Part shown: positions 51,728 through 60,694 of the stretch, piece after piece | How the letters are laid out: every line of letters begins with the position of its first letter | Position numbering within the stretch: position 1 is the first letter of the stretch | Assembly (NCBI RefSeq): GCF_002205895.1 | Contig: NZ_NJDE01000002.1 | Coordinates: forward strand, 62,001-126,000 | DNA: 64,000 nt | Direction of reading: 5' to 3' | DNA from: Saccharibacillus sp. O23 | Lineage (GTDB): Bacteria > Bacillota > Bacilli > Paenibacillales > Paenibacillaceae | Notes under the pieces: generated by a model | Seen by the model: only the letters and a program-made list of their open reading frames with translations | Databases searched by the model: none | Told to the model about the DNA's origin: nothing | Program-made: the position numbers and the translations under genes

Positions 51728-54512
51728 CATCATGAAGGTCAACAAGATCAAATATTGGACCGGCCCCAATCTATACAGCTATAAACCGACCATCTGGGTC
51801 GAGCTCGATATCGGAGAGCTGGAATACAAGCCTTCGCATCTGATTCCGGGCTTCGTCGACAAGCTGCTGGAAGTGCTGCCGACCCTTCGGACGCACACCT
51901 GTTCCAGAGGGTATGAAGGCGGCTTCGTGGAGCGGCTGCGCGAAGGAACTTGGATGGGTCATATTCTGGAACATATGGCGATCGAGATTCAGGATCTCGC
52001 CGGAATCGCCGTGCGGAGAGGCAAGACGATCACCGGCTCGATGCCGGGCATTTATTACGTGACGTTCGGTTTTGCGGAAAAGGAATCCGGGCGATACGCG
52101 TTCGAATCGGCGCTCGAGATCGCGGAGGCGATTCTGGCGGGACGAACGGACATCTCGGCGGCTCCTTACGTCAAAACGACGTCGGAGCTTTATTTTCGAA
52201 ATAAACTCGGTCCCAGTACCGAATCCATATACAAAGCGGCGCTGGCGCGCAAGATTCCCGTCGAACGCGTAGGTCCGAACAGCACGCTGCGGCTCGGCAC
52301 GGGAATCAAACAGAAAAGCGTGCAGGCGACGATCACCGGCCAGACGTCTTATCTGGCCGTCGAAAACAGCTGCGACAAAGAAGTCACCAAGCAGCTTCTG
52401 GAAGAAGCGGGTCTGCCGGTTCCGCGCGGCACGGTCGTTGCCTGCCGGGAAGAATTAAAAGAAGCGGCGGAAGAACTGGGCTTCCCGCTGGTGATCAAAC
52501 CGCTGAACGGTCGGCAGGGACAGGCGGTGCTGACCGGTTTGCAAACGTTCTCCGATTTGGCGGCGGCTTACGATTTTGCCGTGACGGAATTTCCGCAGTA
52601 TACGGATTTCATCGTCGAACGCTATTATGCGGGCAGCGATTACCGATTCGCGGTCGTCGGCGGCAGCTTCGTCGCCGCCAGCTTGCGGCGTCCTCCGAGC
52701 GTGGTCGGAGACGGCGTCTCGTCGATTCGGACATTGATCGAACGCGAGAATCTCAATCCGCTGCGCGGCGCGGAACATCAGAAACCGATGAGCGGGATTC
52801 CGCTCGAACAGGCGGAAGCTTTTCTGACGAAATCTTCGATTTCGTTGGAAGATATCCCTGCCGCAGGTACCGAGCTGCTCGTTATGGGCAGCGCCAACCT
52901 CTCCACGGGCGCTTCCGCCGAAGACGTTACGGATCGGGTGCATCCTTCGTACGCGAGAGCGGCCGTGGAAGCGGCCGGAGCGATCGGTCTGGACGTGGCG
53001 GGCGTGGACATCATCACCGAAGATCCGAGCGTTCCGTTCGATCCCTCGCGGGCGGCGGTGCTGGAAGTCAACGCGGCACCCGGAATCCGGATGCATCACT
53101 TCCCGTCGACCGGAGAAACCCGAGACGTGGGCGGGAGCATCGTGGATTATTTGTTCGCTTCCCGCGAAGAAGCCGCGATTCCGCTGATCGCGGTAACCGG
53201 AACGAACGGCAAGACGACGACCGCGCGTCTGGTCGCCCATTTGCTGAGCCGAACGGGCCAGAAGGTCGGCTTGACCTGCTCCGACGGCGTCTGGGTCGGC
53301 GACGAACGCATCGATACGGGCGATTGCAGCGGCCCGGGCAGCGCCCGCAAGGTGCTTGCGCGCCGGGACGTGGAAGCGGCGGTGCTGGAGACGGCTCGGG
53401 GCGGCATCATGCGCGAAGGGCTGGCTTTCGAGTGGTGCGACATCGGAATCGTGACGAACGTGTCCGAAGACCATCTCGGGCAGGACGGGATCGATACGTT
53501 GGAAGACCTCCGCAAGCTTAAGCGCGTTGTTCCGGAGGTCGTCCTGCCGGAAGGCGTCTGCGTGCTGAATGCCGACGACGACGGCTGCACGGCGATGGGC
53601 AGCCATACGCAGGGAAGAGTCGTTTATTTTTCGCTGCGGGAACACAATCCGGTCGTACAGGGTACGCTCGACGCCAAAGGCGAGATCTGGTTCCTCAGCG
53701 GCGACGGCTGGATCGTCTATTCTTCCCGGGGGCGCGCCCGCAGGTTTATCAAGGCCGCCGACGTGCCGATCGCGATCCGCGGTCTCGCGAAGCATAATAT
53801 CGCCAACGCGATGGCCGCTCTGGCGGCCGTTCGGGCAACGGGCATGTCGCTGGCGAGCCTGCGCGAAGGGTTGACGACTTTCCTGCCGAGTCCCGAGCAG
53901 AACCGCGGGCGGTTCAACGTGCGTCATGCCGCGGGCCGCATGCTGATCGCGGATTACGGCCATAATCCCGCGGGCATCTCGGCCATTTACGAGACGGTCG
54001 AATCGATGGCGAAGACACGGCTGATTACGGTCGCGTCCGCGCCCGGAGACCGACCGGACCGGGCGATCGCCGAGATGGGCGCGATCATCGGGCGGCACAG
54101 CGACCTGTTCGTTATCAAGGAGGACGTCAACACGCGAGGAAGAAAGCCGTTCGAAACGATCGAACTGCTCCGCCAAAGCTCGGCGCTCGACGAGACGCGA
54201 ACGTTTGCCGTTCCTGCGGAAGCGGAAGCTTATCGGCGCGCTTGGGAATTGTCCGAACCCGGCGATCTGATTCTGATGTTCTACGACGACTACGAGCATG
54301 TCGAATCTTTTATGAACGGACTGCCCGAAGAGGCCGAAGAACGACTCGACCGGAAAGCGGAGAACTGGGCCGCGGGCGAACCCGGAACAGGATCGGAATC
54401 TCAAATCGAGCCTCGAATCGAATCCGAAATCGAAGTCGAGTCCTATTCGCTGACGGTCTATCCGCGAATGAACGAGTCGACGGCGCAGACAGGAGACAAA
54501 CGCCATGGCTGA
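51708..54512 (+). CDS. cphA: Cyanophycin synthetase
   Basis: 934 residues. N-terminal domain (1-160, KYWTGPNLYS, LEHMAIEIQDLAG), ATP-grasp domain for Asp addition (about 215-480, VIKPLNGRQGQAV, VLEVNAAPGIRMH), and Mur-ligase domain for Arg addition (P-loop VTGTNGKTTTARLV at about residue 495, then LETARGGIMREGLAF and NRGRFNV). It polymerises aspartate and arginine into cyanophycin. The extra C-terminal tail (about 870-934) is rich in Glu and Arg and not typical of the family. ATG at 51708 after GAGGAAGA; it overlaps cphB by 20 bases and the next gene by 8. Confidence 0.94.
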   Translation: MTNLKNNIMKVNKIKYWTGPNLYSYKPTIWVELDIGELEYKPSHLIPGFVDKLLEVLPTLRTHTCSRGYEGGFVERLREGTWMGHILEHMAIEIQDLAGIAVRRGKTITGSMPGIYYVTFGFAEKESGRYAFESALEIAEAILAGRTDISAAPYVKTTSELYFRNKLGPSTESIYKAALARKIPVERVGPNSTLRLGTGIKQKSVQATITGQTSYLAVENSCDKEVTKQLLEEAGLPVPRGTVVACREELKEAAEELGFPLVIKPLNGRQGQAVLTGLQTFSDLAAAYDFAVTEFPQYTDFIVERYYAGSDYRFAVVGGSFVAASLRRPPSVVGDGVSSIRTLIERENLNPLRGAEHQKPMSGIPLEQAEAFLTKSSISLEDIPAAGTELLVMGSANLSTGASAEDVTDRVHPSYARAAVEAAGAIGLDVAGVDIITEDPSVPFDPSRAAVLEVNAAPGIRMHHFPSTGETRDVGGSIVDYLFASREEAAIPLIAVTGTNGKTTTARLVAHLLSRTGQKVGLTCSDGVWVGDERIDTGDCSGPGSARKVLARRDVEAAVLETARGGIMREGLAFEWCDIGIVTNVSEDHLGQDGIDTLEDLRKLKRVVPEVVLPEGVCVLNADDDGCTAMGSHTQGRVVYFSLREHNPVVQGTLDAKGEIWFLSGDGWIVYSSRGRARRFIKAADVPIAIRGLAKHNIANAMAALAAVRATGMSLASLREGLTTFLPSPEQNRGRFNVRHAAGRMLIADYGHNPAGISAIYETVESMAKTRLITVASAPGDRPDRAIAEMGAIIGRHSDLFVIKEDVNTRGRKPFETIELLRQSSALDETRTFAVPAEAEAYRRAWELSEPGDLILMFYDDYEHVESFMNGLPEEAEERLDRKAENWAAGEPGTGSESQIEPRIESEIEVESYSLTVYPRMNESTAQTGDKRHG

Positions 54513-55545
54513 GAAGCTGACTCTGGTTATACGCGGAAACAATACGGAATCGATCCATTGGGGTTCGGCCGTCGTCGCGACTCCGGAAGGCGAAGTTCGA
54601 GCCGAATGCGGCGACCCTTCGCTGCCCGTCTACGGGCGTTCCTGCGTGAAGCCGGTCCAAGTCCTGCCGATGGTTCTGTCGGGCGCGGCGGACCGTTACG
54701 GCTTGAGCGATCGGGAGATCGCCGTCTGCTGCGGTTCTCATAACGGTGAGCCGATGCACACGGAGACCGTAAGCGGGATGTTGAAGCGAGGCAGTTTGTC
54801 TTCGGACAAGCTGAACTGCGGAACCCATGCGCCTTACAGCGTCGAGGCTTACGAAGCGCTGCTGCGAAGCGGCGCGCAGATCGAGCCGATCCACAACAAT
54901 TGTTCGGGCAAGCATGCGGGGATGCTGCTGACCTGTCTGCATCTGGGCCTTGATCCGGATACCTATACGGAGAGCGGGCATCTTCTGCAGCGGCAGGTGC
55001 GCGAACTGCTCGCCGAGCTGTCGGGCATGGAAGCGGATAAGATCGAAGAAGGAAGCGACGGCTGCGGGCTGCCCACCCATCTGTTTCCGCTGGAGCGTCT
55101 GGCGCTGATCTTCGCGAAGCTGGCCGATCCTTCCGGGCTGCGTCCCGAACTGCAAGAAGCGATCTTGCGCGTACGAAGCGCGATCGTTCGCCATCCCGAG
55201 ATGATCGGCGGCACGGACGAATTCGACACCGAACTGATCCGACGCACGCAGGGAAAGATCATCGGAAAGATCGGGGCGGAAGGCGTCTACGCGCTGGCGA
55301 TCCCCGAACTCAAGCTCGGGGCCGCCGTCAAAGTGGACGACGGCAATCGGCGGGCCGCTTATCCCGCGGCGGTAGAGCTGCTCCGGCAGGTCGGCGCGCT
55401 GTCCGCATCCGAATTCGAGGAATTGTCGGAATTCCGTCTTCCGCTTCAGTGTAATCATCGCGGAGAAGAAGCGGGACGGCTCGAGCCGGTAATCGAATTG
55501 AAGCGAACTTCGCGCTTTTTGACGGGCGCGCAGCCGAACGGGTAG
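54505..55545 (+). CDS. Asparaginase, Rhizobium type II (PF06089-like)
   Basis: 346 residues. The family pattern is clear: RSCVKPVQVLP (about residue 45-55), CCGSHNGEPMH, NCGTHAP, HNNCSGKHAGML and SDGCGLPTHLFPLE. These proteins hydrolyse asparagine to aspartate; this one is not the Ntn-hydrolase isoaspartyl-dipeptidase type that usually completes cyanophycin breakdown. Position in the cph operon (8-base overlap with cphA) suggests it feeds Asp to the synthetase, or takes part in dipeptide turnover. Confidence 0.92.
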   Translation: MAEKLTLVIRGNNTESIHWGSAVVATPEGEVRAECGDPSLPVYGRSCVKPVQVLPMVLSGAADRYGLSDREIAVCCGSHNGEPMHTETVSGMLKRGSLSSDKLNCGTHAPYSVEAYEALLRSGAQIEPIHNNCSGKHAGMLLTCLHLGLDPDTYTESGHLLQRQVRELLAELSGMEADKIEEGSDGCGLPTHLFPLERLALIFAKLADPSGLRPELQEAILRVRSAIVRHPEMIGGTDEFDTELIRRTQGKIIGKIGAEGVYALAIPELKLGAAVKVDDGNRRAAYPAAVELLRQVGALSASEFEELSEFRLPLQCNHRGEEAGRLEPVIELKRTSRFLTGAQPNG

Positions 55546-55555
55546 GCGGGAAACG

Positions 55556-56512
55556 ATGAGACCCAGTTGGGCGGGATCTTTGTTTTCGGCTGCATCCGTG
55601 ATGACTTTCTGCAAGCGGATCTATTCGAACGACCGCTGGTTGGCCGCCTACATCGCTTATCGGAAACGCGTCAACGATCGCCCTCGCAGGCCTGCGCCTT
55701 TTACCGGACAAGGAGCGACGACGCGCAAACGGACGGAGCAGGGCATGGAGATTTTCGTACGGGAGAGTCCGGAATCCGATAAGGAAACGATCGTGTTGTA
55801 TCTGCACGGAAGCGGGTATGTCATGCAGCCGACTTGGTTTCATTGGCGGTTTTTCGGGAGGCTCGCGCGGGAACTCCGGACGGAAGTCGTTATGCCGATC
55901 TACCCGAAAGCTCCCGTTCATCATTTCGGGGAAGCGTCGGAGAAGCTGATTGCCTGCTACCGGCAACTGCTCGAGCGGAAAAAAAAGGCGCGAATCGTAG
56001 TCATAGGAGATTCTTCGGGCGGAGCGGTCGCGCTGGCTTTGACGCAGGAAGCCGTACGCCTGAAGCTTCCCCTGCCGGAGCGCTTGATCCTGATTTCTCC
56101 GCTGCTCGATTCTTCGCTGCGGCGGCCGGAGATTCAAGAGATCGAACAGGTCGATCTGCTTCAGACGAAAAAAGTGCTTCGGGCGTTCGGAAAAGCTTGG
56201 GCAGGCGGAGAAACGCTTACCCATCCTGCCGTCAGCCCTCTATACGGACCGCTGAGTTCGCTGCCTCCGGTTTCGATCTTGATCGGTACGCGCGATCTGT
56301 TATTTCCCGACTCGGCAGCCTGGGTTTCGGCCGTTCGGGCGGCGGGCGGAGAAGCGGAGCTGCTGCCTTACGAGCGGATGATCCATGATTTTCCGCTGCT
56401 GCCGATCCCGGAAGCCAAGCACGCCATGAAGCGAATCGCGGAACTCGCCCGGCAAAGCTCCGCCAGATCGGATAAGGGCAGAGAGTCTTACGGCGTGTCT
56501 CGAATCGATTGA
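55556..56512 (+). CDS. Alpha/beta hydrolase of the hormone-sensitive-lipase type
   Basis: 318 residues. HGSGYVM oxyanion motif (about residue 85), nucleophile Ser in GDSSGGAVAL, Asp in GTRDLLFPDS and His in MIHDFPLLP complete the triad. HSL-group esterases hydrolyse short acyl esters or amides. It lies 10 bases after the asparaginase, with GGCGGG as a weak ribosome binding site, so it probably belongs to the cyanophycin operon. Its role there is unknown. A basic, unpredicted N terminus precedes the fold. Confidence 0.9.
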   Translation: MRPSWAGSLFSAASVMTFCKRIYSNDRWLAAYIAYRKRVNDRPRRPAPFTGQGATTRKRTEQGMEIFVRESPESDKETIVLYLHGSGYVMQPTWFHWRFFGRLARELRTEVVMPIYPKAPVHHFGEASEKLIACYRQLLERKKKARIVVIGDSSGGAVALALTQEAVRLKLPLPERLILISPLLDSSLRRPEIQEIEQVDLLQTKKVLRAFGKAWAGGETLTHPAVSPLYGPLSSLPPVSILIGTRDLLFPDSAAWVSAVRAAGGEAELLPYERMIHDFPLLPIPEAKHAMKRIAELARQSSARSDKGRESYGVSRID

Positions 56513-56710
56513 CCACGTATGGAAATACGAATCAATAATCCAAGCAAAACCTTCGCGTTCCAAAAAAGTGCAGGCCCGAGCTCGGCATCGAGCGAACCGG
56601 TCCGCGGCTTTTCGGAAACGGAGGTTTTTTGCTGCGTTCCCATGCGAGGCTCGAAAGCTGCTTCGGGTCGAGCCCTAAGCTTCGGCTTTTAGACCTGTCC
56701 GCGGATCGGC

Positions 56711-56764
56711 TTGACATCATAGGATTACAAATGTAATACTTGAATCGAGATTACAGTTGTAATC
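56711..56764 (+). promoter_or_regulatory. BlaI-type promoter and two operators
   Basis: TTGACA at 56711 and TAATAC at 56734 are 17 bases apart. ATTACAAATGTAAT (56724-56737) overlaps the promoter and GATTACAGTTGTAATC (56749-56764) follows. Both fit the TACA-N2-TGTA operator core of BlaI/MecI repressors and imply autoregulation of the pair. Confidence 0.85.
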
Positions 56765-56801
56765 AATAGCTTTCCGTATTTGAAAAGAGGAGGCGAAGTC
56801 G

Positions 56802-57179
56802 ATGGAACGCAACATCCCCAACATCACGGATGCGGAATGGGAAGTCATGAAGGTGCTGTGGGCGAGTTCTCCGCGTACGGCAAGCGAGATCGTGCAGGCG
56901 CTGGAAGGAAGCCGGGATTGGAATCCCAAGACGGTAAGGACCCTCATCAAGCGTCTGACCGAAAAGGGAGCCGTCGGCTACGAAGCGGACGGCCGGATCT
57001 ACCGGTATTATCCGACGGTGCAGGAAGAAGAATGCGTGAAGTCGGAGACGCGTTCCTTCTTGAAACGCGTATACGGCGGAGCGATGCGTCCGATGCTGGC
57101 GCATTTTATCCGGGACGAGCAGCTGTCGCGCGAAGATCTCGACGAGCTGCGCAAGCTGCTGGACGAACGAAAGGATTGA
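56802..57179 (+). CDS. BlaI/MecI-family repressor
   Basis: 125 residues. Winged helix with DAEWEVMKVLWASSPRTASEIV, then WNPKTVRTLIKRLTEKGAVGYEADGRIYRYYP and the C-terminal dimerisation helix. It binds TACA-TGTA type operators and is cleaved in response to its BlaR1-like partner 5 bases downstream. GAGGCGAAG precedes the ATG. No beta-lactamase or PBP2a gene lies nearby, so the target and inducer are unknown. Confidence 0.94.
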   Translation: MERNIPNITDAEWEVMKVLWASSPRTASEIVQALEGSRDWNPKTVRTLIKRLTEKGAVGYEADGRIYRYYPTVQEEECVKSETRSFLKRVYGGAMRPMLAHFIRDEQLSREDLDELRKLLDERKD

Positions 57180-57183
57180 GGAA

Positions 57184-59598
57184 ATGAATCATCTTCTGCA
57201 TATCGGAACGGAACTGCTTCAGTTCGCGTTCAGGCAGGTGCTCTGGTTGTCGGTCATGGGCAGCGTATTGGCGCTGCTGATCTTGGCTTTGCGCCGGATC
57301 TTGGGCAAGAGTTTGCGGCCGAGCTGGCTGTATCTGCTCTGGATTCCGCTGCTGCTGCGGCTGTTGATTCCGTGGTCGCCCGAAAGTCCGATCAGCTTGT
57401 ACGGTTGGATGCCGCAGTCTTGGGTAGGCGCGGCGAACGGAGACACCGCGGGCGCGGCTTTGCAGCAGGCCGCGCTGAATCAAGCGCTGGAAGAAGCGGA
57501 CGCTTCGCCCCTCGCAGCAGACGGGCCGCCGCTGTCGGCGGAGACCGCGCCGACAGCGGGAAGCGAAGGGGCCGGCTTCAGCCCAGAAGCTGCTGCTTCG
57601 GCAGGCGAGCGCGCCGCCGCCGCGAATGACGGCGCTGCGCGCGAAAAAGCCGGAGCTTCCGGCTGGTGGACGGCCGCCGCGCTGGCTTGGCTGGCCGGCG
57701 CGTTGGCGCTGCTGGCCTACGGAGCCGCTTCGAGCGCGGCGTTCGGCCGCCGCCTGCGGCGGGAGTCCGGCGGCGAAGCGCCGGAAGAAGCCGCTTCGGC
57801 TGCCCTGCTGCTCGAGCGCTGCCGCCGCGAAACGGGGCTGCGCCGGAGTCCGCAGCTCGTCGTGACGGATCGAATCTCCGTCCCGACGGTGTTCGGCGCG
57901 CTGCGTCCGAAGCTGCTTCTGCCGAGGACGCTGCTCGGCACGCTCGAAGAGCGGCAGCTGCGTCATGTGCTGCTGCACGAGCTGGCGCATATCAAACGGC
58001 GCGATATCGCCGTCAATCTGCTGTGCTTCCTGCTGACGGCCGCGCATTGGTTCAATCCGCTGTTGGCGCTGGCTTTCCGCAAGCTCCGCGAAGACCAAGA
58101 GACGGCCTGCGACGAGCTGGCGCTCGGCCGGATGCCGGCCGAAGAACGCCGGGACTACGGCCTGACGCTGCTTGCGCTGCTGGAGCGGGAGGCGGCTCCG
58201 CTCAAGCTGCCGCTGGCTTCCGGCTTGTGGAGCGCCAAGAGCGAAGCCGGACGCCGAATCGCCAAGATCGTCGGCTATCGGCGAGGCGGTCTCAAAAGCG
58301 CCGGCATCGGCGCGCTCGTTCTGCTGCTGCTCACGGGCTGCGCGCTGACGGGGCCGGCTTCGTCGGCAGGAACGGCTCCGACGGCCGCCGCGCAGTCGAA
58401 ACAGCCGGCGAAAAGCACGCAGGCGGACGAATCCGTTTCGGAATCGGCCGATTCGCCGGAGACTGCCGCATCGGCGAACAAAAAGGCTTCCGTCAAAGTC
58501 GAAACGCCGGCCGCGGGCGACGAAGGCGTCAACGTTTCGGTGTTCGAAGGAGGTACCGTCTACGCGGGCGAATACAACGATCCCGCCCATCCGGGATTAA
58601 GCCGATTCACGATCCGCAAAGAAAACGGTACGGCCGTTTCGTATCTCTGGAGCTACGAACCCGGCGGAGGAGCACGTTCCGTACTGGTCTCGTTGGCCGA
58701 CGTCACCGGGGACGACCGTCAAGAGATCGTCGCGTTTGTCCCGACCGGAAACGGAACGGAGCTGAGTCTTCAAGAAGCGCATGTGCTGGACTTCGATACG
58801 CTGGAGGAAATTCCGGTCGAAGACCCGGCGGCCCGATTGGAACGATCCGTGAATTCGTCTATCGCGCGGCAGGGCGAAGACGCGGTGATGAACGCGGAAC
58901 TAAGCGGAACGCATATCTCGAAACGGTATCCGGATGCCGATCAAGCCGGATTTATCTCCGACCGCGTCGGCTTCGGATCGATCGTCTCTTATGCGCTTAC
59001 CGATAATCGGATGACGGCGTCGCTGCAAGCGCGCGCTTCCACGACCGAATTCCCGTTCAGCGTCTTCGTGACGTACGATCGGAACCTGGACGTGTCCGAA
59101 ACGGTTTTGTACCCGAACACCGATATGAGTTACGCCGAGGAAGAGATTCCGGCCGCGGTCGCCGAACGTCTGGGATACGCGGCCTCCGACGCGGAAGCTT
59201 GGACGGTTCGGGAAGAGAACGACGTTTATCGCGTGAATGCTCCCGATCCCGATTCGAGCGGCGAGCAGGGTCAGGGAGCGGCCTACGGCGTGAATCGAGC
59301 GACAGGCACGATCTTCGATTTCGCGTCGGGAAGCCCGATCGCGTCGCTTAAACGGGAGGCTGCCGGAAAATCGGATCTCGAAAGCCTGCGTTCCGCCGAC
59401 GGCTCCGTGTATCGGGCGGCGCTTGCCGATCGTATTCGCGATCTTGCCGAAGACGCGGGTTGGGAACTTTCCGAAGGCGACGACGGGTTCGAAGGTTTCT
59501 CCGGCGACGGAAACGTTCTTTGCCGAGTGACCTTCGACGGGCGGGAAACAACGGTCCAAGCGGACATTTTCACCGGTTTATGGTCGGAGGTTCAATAG
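57184..59598 (+). CDS. BlaR1-like M56 metallopeptidase with non-PBP sensor domain
   Basis: 804 residues. Three N-terminal membrane segments and a central zinc peptidase with HELAHIKRRD (His and Glu about residues 263-270) and HWFNP and EDQETACDELAL as further M56 marks. A fourth segment (about 380-395) is followed by a lipobox-like LTGC. The extracytoplasmic part (about 400-804) has no SxxK, SxN or KTG penicillin-binding motifs. Instead it shows VSLADVTGDDRQEIVAFV, an FG-GAP/VCBS-like Ca-binding turn, and a repeated beta domain. It presumably senses something other than a beta-lactam and activates cleavage of the BlaI-like repressor. Confidence 0.9.
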   Translation: MNHLLHIGTELLQFAFRQVLWLSVMGSVLALLILALRRILGKSLRPSWLYLLWIPLLLRLLIPWSPESPISLYGWMPQSWVGAANGDTAGAALQQAALNQALEEADASPLAADGPPLSAETAPTAGSEGAGFSPEAAASAGERAAAANDGAAREKAGASGWWTAAALAWLAGALALLAYGAASSAAFGRRLRRESGGEAPEEAASAALLLERCRRETGLRRSPQLVVTDRISVPTVFGALRPKLLLPRTLLGTLEERQLRHVLLHELAHIKRRDIAVNLLCFLLTAAHWFNPLLALAFRKLREDQETACDELALGRMPAEERRDYGLTLLALLEREAAPLKLPLASGLWSAKSEAGRRIAKIVGYRRGGLKSAGIGALVLLLLTGCALTGPASSAGTAPTAAAQSKQPAKSTQADESVSESADSPETAASANKKASVKVETPAAGDEGVNVSVFEGGTVYAGEYNDPAHPGLSRFTIRKENGTAVSYLWSYEPGGGARSVLVSLADVTGDDRQEIVAFVPTGNGTELSLQEAHVLDFDTLEEIPVEDPAARLERSVNSSIARQGEDAVMNAELSGTHISKRYPDADQAGFISDRVGFGSIVSYALTDNRMTASLQARASTTEFPFSVFVTYDRNLDVSETVLYPNTDMSYAEEEIPAAVAERLGYAASDAEAWTVREENDVYRVNAPDPDSSGEQGQGAAYGVNRATGTIFDFASGSPIASLKREAAGKSDLESLRSADGSVYRAALADRIRDLAEDAGWELSEGDDGFEGFSGDGNVLCRVTFDGRETTVQADIFTGLWSEVQ

Positions 59599-59668
59599 AC
59601 CGCCGGTCCATGCAGAAGCAGGCATACCAAGACGAAGAATATAGAAATGCGAATAGAAATATTCAAAT

Positions 59669-59713
59669 AAAAAAAGCCCCCGAAAACCGCTTTGCGGCTT
59701 TCAGGGGCTTTTT
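59669..59713. terminator. Terminator after the blaR1-like gene
   Basis: AAAAAAGCCCC and inner GAAAACCGC pair with GCGGCTTTC and GGGGCTTTTT. It has A and T runs on either side, so it can act bidirectionally for the convergent amidohydrolase gene. Confidence 0.85.
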
Positions 59714-59809
59714 ACTGCGTTGAGAACAAACGGATGAGGATCGCTGCAAATCAACCGGAAACGTCCCGCTGACCCGAGCTATCGTCAGCGGATTTGTTCC
59801 GATCGAGGA

Positions 59810-60691
59810 CTATTCCAATCCTTTGATCGCTTCCTTGAGTTTCGGGAATACGTCCAGCGCGTTCTGGTAGAACACATGATGCCAATATTTTTCCGGAATC
59901 AGATGCTTCACGAACCGGACGTACGAATCGATCGGGATCAGCGGCCAATCGGTGCCGAAGACCAGACGGTCGTAACGCTCGGCGAACACGATGGCCCGTT
60001 TGAAATGATCGACGTAAGTCTGTTCGGTCAGCAGCCGGGTAATCTTGTTGTCGTCGCCGACGATCCAGCCCGACAGGTCCGCGTAGAGATTCGGGTTTTT
60101 CTCCAGCATCGCGGCGGTATCCATCACCCACGGATCGCCGAGATGGCAGATCATGAAGGTGAGATCGCGATGCGCCAGCAGCGCTTCTTCCATAGATAGG
60201 GGATGCGAATGTTTGAGCAGCCCGCGGTCCGAATACGTCAGGCCGCCGTGAATGACGATCGGCAGTTTGTATTTGGAAGCCAGCGCATAGACCGGATCGT
60301 ACACGGGATCGTTGACGTTGAAATGATAATAGCCCGCGTACAGCTTGATGCCGACCGTCTTGGGATGCTGAAGCGATCGCTCCAGCGCTTCCAGCTCTCC
60401 CGGGCGCTGGAGCGTATGCGGATTGATGCCCGCGCATTCGAAGACGTTGGCGGGCAGCGTATCCAGATTGCCGCCGCCGAGATCGAGGCCCATCGGGTTG
60501 GCCGCGGCGTTATCGGGAAATCCGCCTGATACGGTCTCGGTCACGCCCATGCCCACGGCGGCCACGACGTTAGCGCGGCGGAATTCGTCGGCCAATCCTT
60601 CCGGCGTATAGTTCAGTAGCGAGACTTCGTCGGCCGTCTGCCGAAAGCTCTCGATGTCGGAATAATGAATATGCGCGTCGATGATCTTCAT
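59810..60691 (-). CDS. Amidohydrolase family (TIM-barrel) protein
   Basis: 293 residues. A metal-dependent hydrolase of the amidohydrolase-2 group. The N-terminal IIDAHIHYSD supplies two metal-binding His residues; further ligands are in PIVIHGGLTYSD (His), TFMICHLGDPWV (His) and VFGTDWPLIP (Asp). Members decarboxylate or hydrolyse small ring or amide compounds. ATG at 60691 after AGGAGGAAT. It is 3 bases downstream of the GNAT-fusion gene on the same strand, so the two are a tight operon. Confidence 0.87.
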   Translation of the reverse strand: MKIIDAHIHYSDIESFRQTADEVSLLNYTPEGLADEFRRANVVAAVGMGVTETVSGGFPDNAAANPMGLDLGGGNLDTLPANVFECAGINPHTLQRPGELEALERSLQHPKTVGIKLYAGYYHFNVNDPVYDPVYALASKYKLPIVIHGGLTYSDRGLLKHSHPLSMEEALLAHRDLTFMICHLGDPWVMDTAAMLEKNPNLYADLSGWIVGDDNKITRLLTEQTYVDHFKRAIVFAERYDRLVFGTDWPLIPIDSYVRFVKHLIPEKYWHHVFYQNALDVFPKLKEAIKGLE

Positions 60692-60694
60692 GGA

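Noticed and set aside
57184-59598. Beta-lactam resistance locus
   Set aside because: No beta-lactamase or alternative penicillin-binding protein gene nearby, and the sensor domain lacks penicillin-binding motifs.
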